Assembly (NCBI GenBank): GCA_943787425.1
Contig: CALSMJ010000005.1
Location: 186,001-250,000 of the forward strand
Reading direction: 5' to 3'
From: an uncultured Pseudomonadales bacterium
GTDB lineage: Bacteria > Pseudomonadota > Gammaproteobacteria > Pseudomonadales > Azotimanducaceae
Length of the DNA stretch: 64,000 bases
Positions 46,918-56,040 of the stretch are shown piece after piece. The position numbers were made by a program, and so were the translations under genes. Position 1 is the first letter of the stretch, and every line of letters begins with the position of its first letter. The notes below the pieces were generated by a model. It had not been told where the DNA came from, searched no databases, and saw only the letters and a program-made list of their open reading frames with translations.

Positions 46918-47676
46918 TTAGCCCGGCGCATTGAGACGTGATTCAAAGTAACCCAGCACTCGATCGAGCGCTGCCTGCGCCGGAACGCCGCCCTTAATCA
47001 GGTCCAACGTCAGCACAGAGTGTCCTTTACCGGGTAACTCGATCATCTCGACCCGCTGGGCGTCGTCGTTAAAGGCTTGATCGATAGCCGCAAATTTTGG
47101 CGCTCTGCAGAGCGGATCGCCCTCAAAACGCAGTGCCAAAACACGGCCTTTTTGATCAATACTGGCTCTTGCCGACGCGATCTCGTCGCTCGACATGTGC
47201 AAAGCGTTTTGGTCATTAAAGGGCAACGAAGGCTGACTGGCCACTGCGGCAAGCACCGCATCATCCGCAATTAATGACAGCGCAAAGTTTCCGGTTAAGC
47301 ACATGCCCACGACGCCGATCCGCCGCGTGGCATCGCCAGCTTGTTCGTCTCTGCAGAGCGCCTTCAGCCAGTCCACGATTGGGCTGGTTTGATTTTTTTC
47401 AAACAAAGCAAACTGCCGGCGCATGCAAAACACTCGAACCAGGTTTCCCACCAGAGAAATCTTACCCAATGGCCCAAGCAGGTGCGGCATGACCACTCTA
47501 AATCCCCGGGCGATAAAAGCGTCTGCAAGGCTTAGGGTTTCAGGACCGATTCCAGGCAGTTCCTGAATAATCATCACAGTTGCCGGTCCCTCACCGCGAC
47601 TGTAGACGTCGTGGCGCACGCGATAACCATCTGAGCATGCTGCCGCGAACTGCCGTTTGGTAAATCCTTCTAACAT
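46918..47676 (-). CDS. Dienelactone-hydrolase-family protein
   Basis: A ~252-residue alpha/beta hydrolase. The Cys nucleophile is in RIGVVGMCLTGNFALSLIAD, the Asp in LRFEGDPLCRAP and the His in ELPGKGHSVLTLD, the order expected for dienelactone hydrolases. It should open a lactone or hydrolyse an ester. The start at 47676 is seven bases after AGGAG; an in-frame ATG at 47745 is less likely. A decayed copy of its C-terminus lies just downstream. Confidence 0.9.
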   Translation of the reverse strand: MLEGFTKRQFAAACSDGYRVRHDVYSRGEGPATVMIIQELPGIGPETLSLADAFIARGFRVVMPHLLGPLGKISLVGNLVRVFCMRRQFALFEKNQTSPIVDWLKALCRDEQAGDATRRIGVVGMCLTGNFALSLIADDAVLAAVASQPSLPFNDQNALHMSSDEIASARASIDQKGRVLALRFEGDPLCRAPKFAAIDQAFNDDAQRVEMIELPGKGHSVLTLDLIKGGVPAQAALDRVLGYFESRLNAPG

Positions 47677-47810
47677 GGGAATGCTCCTAGACGCCCGATC
47701 TGTACAAACTGTTATTGATGCCGCAAGGCCTCTTGAAACCTGCACTGAGCGCGGCAGTGCAGAGTCCTTGTTCGAGCCTCATTGGGGGCTGCTTGAATCG
47801 GTTTGACGGT

Positions 47811-48518
47811 TCATACGGCCGTCAGCGCGATCGCTGAGATGACAACGGCGATCAAAATGACGTGGGGGAAATAGTTGGCTGCTTTTAAGACTTTAATCGC
47901 GCTCTGGATTCGGCGTGCTTCATTGGCGCGTGGGTAGGGAATGCTCGGGACTTTAACGTTTAAAAAGCGGCATAGCGGTTCCCAACCCTCCTTGGCCGAA
48001 TGCACGAGTAGCTGCTCTGGTGGTACGACGTCCCGAACTTCTGCTAACCGATCTTTGAAAAACTGAACCGCAAAACGCCGATCTTGGAAGCGGCCTGAGA
48101 GCTCATTCTGCCAGATCGTTTGTTCGACCATTTGGCCCCATCGGTCTAGGTGCGGAACGAGCTTTCTCAGCCAACCGGGCAGGCTCGGAACGACTTGATA
48201 GATCGTGCTGGCAACACTGTCATACCAGGCCTCTGCTGGCCGGTCGCTGAAAATGACGAGGGCTTCCGGAAAAGTTTCTAGCAGATTTTTGTAATAAGCA
48301 GAGGCTGGCCAGTCGACCGCAGCTTGATAGTGCTCAAACACGTCATGCCAATCCATTGGCTGTCCATTGGCGGCCTCTAAAAACCATTTCGTCTGCTGGG
48401 CGTTTTCGATGCAGGCCTTCATGTGGTGGCAAGGGCCATACCCAAGGTGCTCGAGTGCCGTCATTAGCGAGACGGTACCTGTCCGGCCAGGGGCTGCTCC
48501 GATGATCTTTAACGTCAT
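47811..48518 (-). CDS. Sulfotransferase-family protein with C-terminal membrane helix
   Basis: A ~235-residue protein starting at ATG 48518 (GGAG ten bases upstream). The P-loop-like PAPS site is LKIIGAAPGRTGTVSLMTAL at the very start, with the middle text EALVIFSDRPAEAWYDSVAS giving the 3'-phosphate site. A hydrophobic C-terminal segment (HVILIAVVISAIALTAV) could anchor it to the membrane. It is unlike the TPR-sulfotransferase at 14850, and is closer to the small bacterial/eukaryotic sulfotransferase group with GxGRTGTxS. Acceptor unknown. Confidence 0.88.
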   Translation of the reverse strand: MTLKIIGAAPGRTGTVSLMTALEHLGYGPCHHMKACIENAQQTKWFLEAANGQPMDWHDVFEHYQAAVDWPASAYYKNLLETFPEALVIFSDRPAEAWYDSVASTIYQVVPSLPGWLRKLVPHLDRWGQMVEQTIWQNELSGRFQDRRFAVQFFKDRLAEVRDVVPPEQLLVHSAKEGWEPLCRFLNVKVPSIPYPRANEARRIQSAIKVLKAANYFPHVILIAVVISAIALTAV

Positions 48519-49005
48519 GCTGTACCGGCTCCATTTACCTGTTCGTAATCTAGCAAGGCTTAACAAGGATGGACAGCGCACCCTCTGTCGCGCAAGCCTT
48601 CATCCCGCTAAAGAAAATCCAGATGAAGGTTGGGTTTCTTTAAGCCTCGCCCCGGTAGCGGTAGCTTGCATTGTAGACGGGATCACCGTCGCTGGGCGCG
48701 AAGGCCGAATCGTCCTCAATAACGGCTTGACCGCCACCTTGACGGGCACCCCAATTTTCGGTCGCCATCCGCTGTTTTGCGCGGGCGTAAGCAGGCCCTG
48801 TAGCTGAACGCGACCATTGACGCAGCGGCAGCCGAGCCTGGGTGAGACCCTGTTCCAAGCCATCCTGATCATCGTCTTTGTTAGCGCCAGGCAGGTCTTC
48901 GCAGGGCGTTAGCACTGCACCATGCCCTACCCCAATGATTGCCTTGTTCTGACGGCAAGACGGGCTAGATGACCCTCAAACGGCTGCTTCGAGCGCTGCG
49001 CGGCT
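48519..49005. other. Intergenic stretch holding repeat copy B and a weak minus-strand ORF
   Basis: A minus-strand frame, open from at least 48990 to TAA near 48640, contains CEDLPGANKDDDQDGLEQGL and ends in VYNASYRYRGEA. It has an EF-hand-like DxDxDG look but no good start site and no family I recognise. Part of it lies in repeat copy B. It may be a small gene or a remnant; I leave it uncalled. Confidence 0.4.
48864..48999 (-). repeat. 136-bp diverged direct repeat, copy B
   Basis: The partner of 46675-46810, in the same orientation and of the same length. It overlaps the weak minus-strand ORF described for 48519-49005. It ends a few bases before the extended 3' end of the TauD-type gene. 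Confidence 0.6.
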
Positions 49006-49963
49006 TCAAGCCAAGCCGGCACCTTTGCCTTGCGCCCGCTCAGCGCTGGATCTGAGCACGGCCAGTTCCCGTTCTAGCGCCTCCGCGCCCGGCTGCGGCT
49101 TCAGGGTCTGAAGGATAATAGGCCAGCTCTGATGGCACGTCGCCAGCGACACGGGTCCCGATTAACACCCTTGGTTGCGCATAATCATAGGGCCTTGCTC
49201 TATGCAGTAGCGCCCGGTTATCCCACAGCAAGGTATCTCCGACACGCCATTGATGTTGGTACACTCGCGCCGGATCTGAGACGACAAACTCAACGAGATC
49301 CTGCAGCAAGGCGCGGCTGTCGTCTCGAGACAATCCCGGTATCCCAAACGCATGGCGTCCGATAAACAAATTCGGCACACCGGTTTCAGGGTGCACTTTC
49401 ACCAAAGGCCGGAGATAGGCCTCGCCGTGATAGAGACTGCCCGGGCGGGGATCGGGATAATGTCCAAGATCATGGGCTTGTGAATACTGGGTCGAGTGAT
49501 ACGCGCTGAGATCACGAATGCGCGCTTTCACGTCGTCTGCTAAACAGCTATAACCCGCCCGCAGGTCCGCCAGCTCGGTTTGCCCCCCTTCATCTGGCAC
49601 TTTGACGGCAGTCAGAAGCGCGCACTTGCTGCTGACGGGCCAGTAGGTCGAGTCGGTATGCCACGCTTCGTTGCCTAGGTTGGTTTGCATGCGCTGACTG
49701 GCAACCGGGAAAATTTCGCTATAGCCGCCATCCTCCAACTTGATCTGATTCGCCAGCGGCAGCGCTCCGAACTCAAGGGCACCAAAGCGTTCACCAAAGG
49801 TAATTTGTTCGGCTTCGGTGAGCGCCTGATCTGGGAACACGATAAAGCCATACTTCAGGAAGGCCCCATAGATTGCCTTGAAGTCTTGTTGGTCGAGCTG
49901 ACTTAAAACAATTCCAGAGATTCGCGCACCAAAGTCGTTTGCTGAAAGTGGATCGATCTGCAT
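49006..49963 (-). CDS. TauD/TfdA-family Fe(II)/2-oxoglutarate dioxygenase (probable C-terminal frameshift)
   Basis: A ~310-residue dioxygenase. The iron ligands are HTD in EAWHTDSTYWPV and the distal His in NRALLHRARPYDYAQPR, where the following Arg binds 2-oxoglutarate. It hydroxylates or cleaves a substrate such as a sulfonate, ether or phenoxyacid. As read, the protein ends at 49040 in a Gly/Arg-rich tail. Removing one base near 49085-49093 gives instead AEALERELAVLRSSAERAQG, a regular helix ending at 49006, which looks more natural. Start ATG 49963 follows AGGAGGCGTGTT. Confidence 0.88.
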
Positions 49964-50096
49964 AACACGCCTCCTTTCGCTTCAAATTAGCGTATATCTA
50001 GGATATTGACCATCTCAGCCGGGGTCATCCCTTGGGCAGTCGGTTTCCAAGGCTATGAACTTTGGTAAAGTGATGGCCTCAAATTAGGAGTTCGAT

Positions 50097-50507
50097 GTGA
50101 CCGACGTTTACCAACAATTGAATGAAGCCTCTTTTTGCCCGACCATGACATTTTTTGGGTTAACCCATATCAAAAGCGACGCGGAAACGGCTCACTTTAC
50201 AGTCACCTTTCCTCAGGCCGCACTGAATCCAATGGGGTATGTGCAGGGCGGTATGATCAGCGCGGCCCTTGATGACGCAACCTCTATTGCGATGATCAAA
50301 GGCTACGATCGAAAAAAAGCGCCCCTATCAACGAACCTTCATATCCTGTTTCATCGCCCAATGCCGGAGGGGCTGGGTCACATTGAAGTCAAAATCATCA
50401 ATCTCGGACGAAAAAGCGCAACCTCCGAAGGGCGCTTGTTCGACGCCAATCACAAACTCGTTGCGACCTTGCTGCACTCCGCCCAACCCGTCGATACAGG
50501 ACAATAA
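50097..50507 (+). CDS. PaaI-like hotdog-fold thioesterase
   Basis: A 136-residue hotdog protein starting at GTG 50097, six bases after AGGAG. The family centre is LNPMGYVQGGMISAALDDAT (the HGG-type loop as VQGGM, with catalytic Asp in DDAT), followed by LSTNLHILFHRPMPEGLGHI. It should hydrolyse acyl-CoA thioesters, for example aromatic or branched. It sits ten bp before the alpha/beta hydrolase gene and is divergent from the TauD-type gene. Confidence 0.9.
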   Translation: MTDVYQQLNEASFCPTMTFFGLTHIKSDAETAHFTVTFPQAALNPMGYVQGGMISAALDDATSIAMIKGYDRKKAPLSTNLHILFHRPMPEGLGHIEVKIINLGRKSATSEGRLFDANHKLVATLLHSAQPVDTGQ

Positions 50508-50516
50508 GGATCCAGC

Positions 50517-51453
50517 ATGCCCATTACCGAATCCAACTACGATTTACCCAGCCATAGAGCAGGTTGCCCTACCCAACTGCGGCAACAAAACAACCGACAC
50601 AACGCAAGGCACCCCAATCCTCTTTGTCCATGGCGCCACCTACGGGGCGACCCAAACCTTTGACTACGCCATCAACGGACGCTCTTGGATGGATGAGATG
50701 GCGGATCAAGGCTTTGATGCTTGGTGTCTTGACCTGACGGGTTACGGTCAATCTGATCGTCCAAAGGAGATGGCCGAGGCAGCGAGCCTCAACGCGCCGC
50801 TCGTGCGAACTGATGATGCCGTCGTGGATGTCCTGCACGCGATTGATTTTATCTGCGCGCAAGGCACGCATGACGCGATTGACTTGTTAGGTTATAGCTG
50901 GGGCACAGCAATTTGTGGTCGCGTCGCGGGCCAATACCCGGAAAAGGTGAATCGCTTGGTATTGTGCGGCGCACTCTGGGTTGAAAAACAAACCACTTTT
51001 AAGGCCAGCCGCATCCCAGCATACCGTAGGGTCACTGCCAGCAGCGCCCTGAATCGATGGGGCCATGGCCTAGAACCCGGGGTCTTTGAAACCGTTGTGG
51101 ACCCACAAGTTGCGGCTGATTGGTGCCAAACGGTGGTGGAGACCGATCCCGACTATGATGCAACGCAACACGCCTTTCTGCGAGCGCCAACTGGCGTTCG
51201 GGCGGACTATGAACACTGTGCACTTACCGGTGCAGATTGGTATGAACCCGAGTTAATTCAAGCGCCAACCCTCATTGTGGTCGGCGATCTGGACATCGAG
51301 ACAACACCAGAGCAAGGCCGCAAGGTGTTTAACCGCCTGACCCAAGCCCATTCACGACAATTCACCCTGATCGGCGGCGGCACACACAGTTTGTTGCTCG
51401 AGAACCGTCGTTTTCAACTGTTTGACGCCGTGCGCCAGTATCTTCGCGCCTAG
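50517..51453 (+). CDS. Alpha/beta hydrolase with apparent N-terminal frameshift
   Basis: A ~311-residue alpha/beta hydrolase. The main frame holds the oxyanion-hole region ILFVHGATYGATQTFDY, the nucleophile elbow GYSWGT, the Asp region VVGDLDIETTP and the His in GGGTHSLLLENR. The expected start, ATG 50517 just after AAGGATC and ten bp behind the thioesterase stop, reads MPITESNYDLPS in another frame and joins IEQVALPNCG if one C near 50550-50553 is removed. Without that, the ORF would have to start inside the thioesterase gene. The thioesterase-hydrolase pair is probably co-transcribed. Confidence 0.87.
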
Positions 51454-51668
51454 ATCGCACCCTGTCGGCGCGCACCCCAAGCAGTTCCGTGCCAAACAGT
51501 TCGTTTTAGCTAAAAGGCGACCCTGGCGCGACACTAGCCGTGTCAACCACGAACAGGTCCCCGGTTTCAAACCAAGCCGCGTCAGATCCCGCAGGGCTTG
51601 ATCAACCTCTGCAATCCGCTGGCTAGACTGCCAACCGCACTGGCGCGCAAGCGGTTTACTACCGGCGT

Positions 51669-52514
51669 CTAGGTATAGTCATAAAAGCCTTTGCCAGATT
51701 TTCGACCCAACCAACCGGCGCGAACATACTTGCGCAGTAGTGGGTGGGTGCGGTACTTGGAGTCGCCAAATTCTTGATGAAAGACATCCATCACGGCCAA
51801 ACAAACGTCTAAACCAATCATATCGGCGAGGGTTAACGGCCCCATTGGATGATTCGCGCCCAACTTCATAGCGGCATCAATGTCTTGCGCAGAGGCCAAG
51901 CCCTCCGCGAGGATGCCAACCGCTTCATTAATCATGGGCACCAGAATTCGATTCACAACGAACCCTGGTGCTTCGGCGACTTCAACCGGTTGCTTACCAA
52001 TTTGAATGGCAACTGCCTGTACCGCATCAACCGTTGCCTGCGCCGTCGCAATCCCGCGAATGAGCTCGACCAGTTTCATGATCGGTGCCGGGTTAAAAAA
52101 GTGCATCCCCATCACCTGCTCCGGGCGATTGGTCGCACTGGCAATTTCTGTTATCGACAACGAGGACGTATTCGAAACAAATAGAGTCGAGGGTTTACAG
52201 ACCGCATCAAGCTCTCCGAAAACAACTTTTTTGATGTCCATACTTTCTATAATGGCTTCAACAACCAGATCGCAATCTGCAACCGCTGTGAGATCCGTCG
52301 CCGCCTGAATGCGACCTAAGATCGCCTGATGCTCAATTTCAGGCAAGGTGCCTTTTGCCACTTGCCGATCGAGATTTTTCTGAATAATGTTCAAGCCGCC
52401 GCTCACCAGCGCATCCGAAACATCCCGCAATACTACGTCTAATCCTGCGGCAGCGAACGCCTGCGCAATGCCAGCTCCCATGGTGCCCGCTCCCAAAACG
52501 CCTATTTTCTGCAT
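51669..52514 (-). CDS. hbd: 3-hydroxybutyryl-CoA (3-hydroxyacyl-CoA) dehydrogenase
   Basis: A 281-residue NAD-dependent enzyme. The Rossmann motif GAGTMGAGIAQ is at residue 7, the catalytic His-Glu region at MGMHFFNPAPIMKLVELIRG, and the C-terminal helical domain includes GFVVNRILVPMINEAVGIL and LADMIGLDVCL. It oxidises 3-hydroxyacyl-CoA to 3-oxoacyl-CoA. ATG 52514 follows GAGGAG by seven bases. Length and motifs are those of stand-alone Hbd/PaaH-type dehydrogenases rather than the fused FadB. Confidence 0.95.
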   Translation of the reverse strand: MQKIGVLGAGTMGAGIAQAFAAAGLDVVLRDVSDALVSGGLNIIQKNLDRQVAKGTLPEIEHQAILGRIQAATDLTAVADCDLVVEAIIESMDIKKVVFGELDAVCKPSTLFVSNTSSLSITEIASATNRPEQVMGMHFFNPAPIMKLVELIRGIATAQATVDAVQAVAIQIGKQPVEVAEAPGFVVNRILVPMINEAVGILAEGLASAQDIDAAMKLGANHPMGPLTLADMIGLDVCLAVMDVFHQEFGDSKYRTHPLLRKYVRAGWLGRKSGKGFYDYT

Positions 52515-52670
52515 GTTTCGACTCCTCATATTGCTTGGCCGCGAACCTTATCAAGATTGCCAAAGGCGCGCAATTCAGGCCCAAGCGGCTCGAAGCGCCG
52601 AGCTAAAGCCACTTTAAAGCAACCGCTTTTAAAAGGATTCGGCGCATCAAGAATGCGGCCCGGAAGGGGG

Positions 52671-52692
52671 GCCCTGGCCTGGTTACCAGGGC
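52671..52692. other. Hairpin between divergent genes
   Basis: GCCCTGG and CCAGGGC form a 7-bp stem around CCTGGTTA, 60 bp before the sterol-desaturase-like gene. There is no T-run. It might be an operator or a leader hairpin; no role is shown. Confidence 0.35.
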
Positions 52693-52751
52693 GTGCACTG
52701 CGCAAAGTATAAAACCGTTATCAAACCTTAAAAATTTCGCTAAAGTGCCCT

Positions 52752-53576
52752 ATGAACCTTGATCTCGACACTGGGCGGTTGCTCGTCTTTCTTACCGGCT
52801 TTGGCTTTTTCCTGACGCTTGAGAGCCTGCTTCCCGCGCGGCAACTGCCCGGCGCAAAGCTCAAGAGATTACTGACGCACGGCGTTATGGCAAGCGTGAA
52901 TACCGTGCTTGTGCGCACCCTCACCTTTGTACCCATGCTGGCCTGGCTGGTTTACGTCGAACAACAAGGCTGGGGGCTGGCGCGCTGGCTTGGGCTTTCC
53001 GGTTGGCTTGAATTCATCATCTCGATTATTGTTCTGGATGCTTTCGATTATTTTTGGCATCGCGCCAATCATCGCATCACGTTTTTATGGCGATTTCATA
53101 AAGCCCACCACGCTGACACCGAGATCGACGTATCGACCGCCCTGCGCTTTCATCCTGGAGAGTTATTGTTGTCGAGCCTCGCCAAAGCAACCTGGGTTGT
53201 CATTTGGGGGCCGTCGACCATTGCCTGGTTTTTGTTTGAGGTGCTGGTTAGCTGGTTCGCTCAGGCCCATCATGCCAACTGGGACCTGCCTGACCCGGTC
53301 GAGCGTGTTGTCAGACGCGTCTGGGTCACCCCGCGTTTTCACGCGACCCATCACCTAGTTGATCGGCGCTTTGGTGATGCCAATTTCTCAACCCTGCTGA
53401 GCATTTGGGATCCCTGCTTTGGCACAACAACTAACGCGCTGAGCCGATCTGAAATTAAAGCCCAAGACCTTGGACTTCCAGAGGCTCGAGAACACACCGC
53501 ATCCTTTACGCATTGGTTGACGGAACCGATCGCTCGACATAACCTCGGACTGAGCCAGCAGCGCAAGGCTGATTAA
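52752..53576 (+). CDS. Sterol-desaturase / fatty-acid-hydroxylase-family membrane protein
   Basis: A 274-residue integral membrane di-iron protein. It has the histidine boxes FWHRANHR, RFHKAHHAD, AQAHHANWD and FHATHHLVD, in the order and spacing of the fatty acid hydroxylase superfamily. Several hydrophobic helices come before and between the boxes. It should hydroxylate or desaturate a lipid-like substrate with O2. The start is ATG 52752. It is divergent from the hydroxyacyl-CoA dehydrogenase. Confidence 0.93.
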   Translation: MNLDLDTGRLLVFLTGFGFFLTLESLLPARQLPGAKLKRLLTHGVMASVNTVLVRTLTFVPMLAWLVYVEQQGWGLARWLGLSGWLEFIISIIVLDAFDYFWHRANHRITFLWRFHKAHHADTEIDVSTALRFHPGELLLSSLAKATWVVIWGPSTIAWFLFEVLVSWFAQAHHANWDLPDPVERVVRRVWVTPRFHATHHLVDRRFGDANFSTLLSIWDPCFGTTTNALSRSEIKAQDLGLPEAREHTASFTHWLTEPIARHNLGLSQQRKAD

Positions 53577-53658
53577 CCTTCACCGACCAGAAGATTTTCT
53601 GTTATCGTGACCAGAACGAAGCATTTCTTCGTAACCATTACCCATAAGGGAGCAACCC

Positions 53659-53919
53659 ATGAAGCACCTAGTCTTAATTAGTTTTCTCTTGCCTTGTTTG
53701 GCAATGGCGGCAGAACACGGCGGCACGGCGGCACCTGAAAAAGCGCATCAAGAGCACGGCGGCCAGGCTGCGCCTGAAAAAGCGCATCAAGAGCACGGCG
53801 GTAAGGCTGCAGCTGAAAAGCCAGACACTGCCCCGGCAGAGCATGGTGGCAAGGCTGCGCCTGAAAAAGAAACGCACGAGCATGGTGGCGCGCCAGCTTC
53901 AGAAAAGCCGAATCACTGA
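53659..53919 (+). CDS. Secreted histidine- and lysine-rich repeat peptide
   Basis: An 86-residue protein from ATG 53659, preceded by AAGGGAGCAACCC. Residues 1-18 are a signal peptide (LVLISFLLPCLAMAA). The mature part is about five imperfect copies of a unit like EHGGKAAPEKAHQ (EHGGTAAPEKAHQ, EHGGQAAPEKAHQ, EHGGKAAAEKPDT, EHGGKAAPEKETH, EHGGAPASEKPNH). Each copy brings His next to Glu/Gly, so metal binding or a flexible envelope linker is possible, but unproved. No family is recognised. It is followed 30 bp later by another small secreted-protein gene. Confidence 0.82.
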   Translation: MKHLVLISFLLPCLAMAAEHGGTAAPEKAHQEHGGQAAPEKAHQEHGGKAAAEKPDTAPAEHGGKAAPEKETHEHGGAPASEKPNH

Positions 53920-53949
53920 TAACCCGAGCATCACGCGGTACTTGGCAAG

Positions 53950-54441
53950 ATGGGTTCACCAGTAAATCGCGGGGGCGGCTGTAGCGTCCTGTATCGCTGC
54001 CGCCGCGGGCTCATCTTGGCTTGCCTTGTCACGTTGAGCAGTGTGCTCGGCGCGGAGCCTTTTGAGGCGCAGCCTACCCAATTCTATGCCGAGGACATCA
54101 AGGCGGCGATGGCCGAACACATCCAATCGTTAACCGTGGAGGATGGTTATTGGCATACGGTCGATGACGAAACGTTGGATGAACTGGTTTTGAAATTTAT
54201 TCAGGTGCACGACCCAGTTCGCCAAATCAATCAAGGGGTCTATTTCGCTTGCACGGACTTTCACGAGCGTGGCACTGACGACAAGATCTACGACATGGAC
54301 TTTTGGCTTGAACCCATTGATGGCGTGCTCAAAGTCTTTCAAACCAAAGTCCACAAAGAGCCTAGGCATACGCTGCTTTACGGCTGGTATAAGCACCCAA
54401 GATATACCTTCGTGAATGATGAAATTAAATACCTTTATTAG
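53950..54441 (+). CDS. Secreted protein, function unknown
   Basis: A ~163-residue protein from ATG 53950 with an N-terminal basic stretch and hydrophobic segment (LILACLVTLSSVLG) ending near AEPFEAQP. The mature part is acidic and rich in aromatic residues (QFYAEDIKAAMAEHIQSLTV, YDMDFWLEPIDGVLKVFQTK). I do not recognise the family. It is co-directional with the repeat-peptide gene (30 bp apart) and may share its transcript. Confidence 0.72.
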   Translation: MGSPVNRGGGCSVLYRCRRGLILACLVTLSSVLGAEPFEAQPTQFYAEDIKAAMAEHIQSLTVEDGYWHTVDDETLDELVLKFIQVHDPVRQINQGVYFACTDFHERGTDDKIYDMDFWLEPIDGVLKVFQTKVHKEPRHTLLYGWYKHPRYTFVNDEIKYLY

Positions 54442-54644
54442 GTGGGCCGCGTCGCCCTAGGCAGTGATCCTCTGAATTTTTGTTTCGAGGGTTTAGCGCC
54501 CTTTTTGGATTTGCCGCGTTAACCGCAGCACGCTTACCTGCACGCTATCGCACAGAGGCGCATTGGCAATTTTCTTCCCGATTAGACTGACAAAGTTAGC
54601 GGCCCTAATCCAATCCAGACTCAAATCCGTACTCGAACTTAAAT

Positions 54645-55336
54645 ATGTCCTATTTTAAGCCTTTCACACTTTTAGTTTTTCTCGCTTTGATTGCCGTTCC
54701 CAGTCCTGCGGACCAGTTCGACTTTGAGGTTCTGCTCAACGGCAAACCCATCGGTCATCATCAGATCACGCTGTTTATCGATGAGACCGGACGCCAGGTG
54801 GTGCAGGGCAACGCCGACTATACCGTGAAACTGCTCGGCATCACGTTTTTTGCCTACGAGCATCAGCATCGAGAAATCTGGGCGGACAATTGCCTGCAGT
54901 CTCTGTCTTCGACCACTAAGACCAATGGCGACGTTGAGCGACTCACCCTGACTCGCAATGCGCAGGGTTATGGGATTACGACCTTAAAAGAAACCAAAGC
55001 CTTCGGGTTAGATGAACACCCCTGCATCTGGTCTTATGCCTACTGGCGTCGAGACTTTACAAGCCAACGACTACTGATGAATGGTCAAACGGGCCAGATG
55101 AGCGCAGTCTCTTTCGAGCGCCTGCCGCCGGCCGCGCCGAGCCTTCAGAGCCTGGATCCGGCCGCGCATTGCCGGAGGCTCAAACACCCATGGGAAATCC
55201 TGGCACCCGCTACAGATTGGTTAATCGCGATCAAACCATCCTTGTGGACTACAGCCCTTCCGGTGCATGGATTGGATTGGCGGTTGATCTTGCGCCCAAC
55301 CGAGTGCTTACCTATCGACTGAGAGACACGCCCTAA
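54645..55336 (+). CDS. Secreted DUF6134-like protein with C-terminal frameshift
   Basis: The first frame reads a signal peptide (LLVFLALIAVPSPADQ) then FDFEVLLNGKPIGHHQITLF, YTVKLLGITFFAYEHQHREI and WADNCLQSLSSTTKTNGDVE, the layout of DUF6134 envelope proteins. As read it ends at 55322 in unlike text. Another frame, open to TAA 55336, carries GTRYRLVNRDQTILVDYSPS and WIGLAVDLAPNRVLTYRLRD, the expected C-terminus. The switch lies in about 55141-55185. The complete product would be ~229 residues. Function is unknown. Confidence 0.75.
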
Positions 55337-55363
55337 GGCGTTTTATCCCGGCTGCTCTGACCC

Positions 55364-55726
55364 CTAATCTTGCTGAACCGGCGGCATGACAGAGACTTCC
55401 TCCGATAAAAAACCGCCCCATTTCGCATCCGGGTCGAACAATTTCGCTTCGTCCGCCTGAATTTCTGCCGCAATCTCTGGATCACTGAGATGCGCCATGC
55501 ACGCTTTTTGCGCCGCCCAATCCGGAAACCACATCTCTGTGATGACATCAAACGGCGGATTAGGCGTCGACAGCCGTGCGGGATCTAAATACCGCCGAGT
55601 ATACGATACCGCGAACCCGGCCAAGACTCGCTCGCCAATTTTTCGATGATGGGCTTCGTAGTAATCCCTAAATGTCGCCAAATCCAGATCTTTTCGACGC
55701 TTCAAAAACACAACTTGTTTAATCAT
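55364..55726 (-). CDS. EthD-domain protein
   Basis: A 120-residue dimeric alpha+beta-barrel protein. MIKQVVFLKRRKDLDLATFR and YYEAHHRKIGERVLAGFAVS are typical of EthD proteins. EthD helps cytochrome P450-based ether degradation, but most family members have no proven role. The ORF converges on the DUF6134-like gene, 27 bp apart. The ribosome-binding site is weak. Confidence 0.85.
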   Translation of the reverse strand: MIKQVVFLKRRKDLDLATFRDYYEAHHRKIGERVLAGFAVSYTRRYLDPARLSTPNPPFDVITEMWFPDWAAQKACMAHLSDPEIAAEIQADEAKLFDPDAKWGGFLSEEVSVMPPVQQD

Positions 55727-56040
55727 CTTTCATTTTTTCCTTGCGTTGTCATCCAATTTATTCGTGTCCTCAACCCGGGTCCCGGCGGCGCTTCCTTGTC
55801 TTCGACCCGTCTCAACTCGGTTACAGACTCAGGCGCGATGATTCTTCCGCCACCATTAAGGCTGAACTGTCCCAAGCCCGCAAGCCCAAAATCCTCGAGC
55901 TTCATCGCATCACGGTGTCAAGCGATGATCTAACCCGCGCTCAATCATGATCCCTTTGAACCATCTCGGCGCCGCAGAATATTGGATGACCCAACAAGCC
56001 CATGTGCGGTAGAGTGCAGACGAGAGACTGATTTCAAACG
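55727..56040. other. Intergenic stretch without a recognisable gene
   Basis: Only short overlapping open frames on both strands, none with a family pattern or binding site. It should hold the promoters of the divergent EthD and permease genes. Confidence 0.45.
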
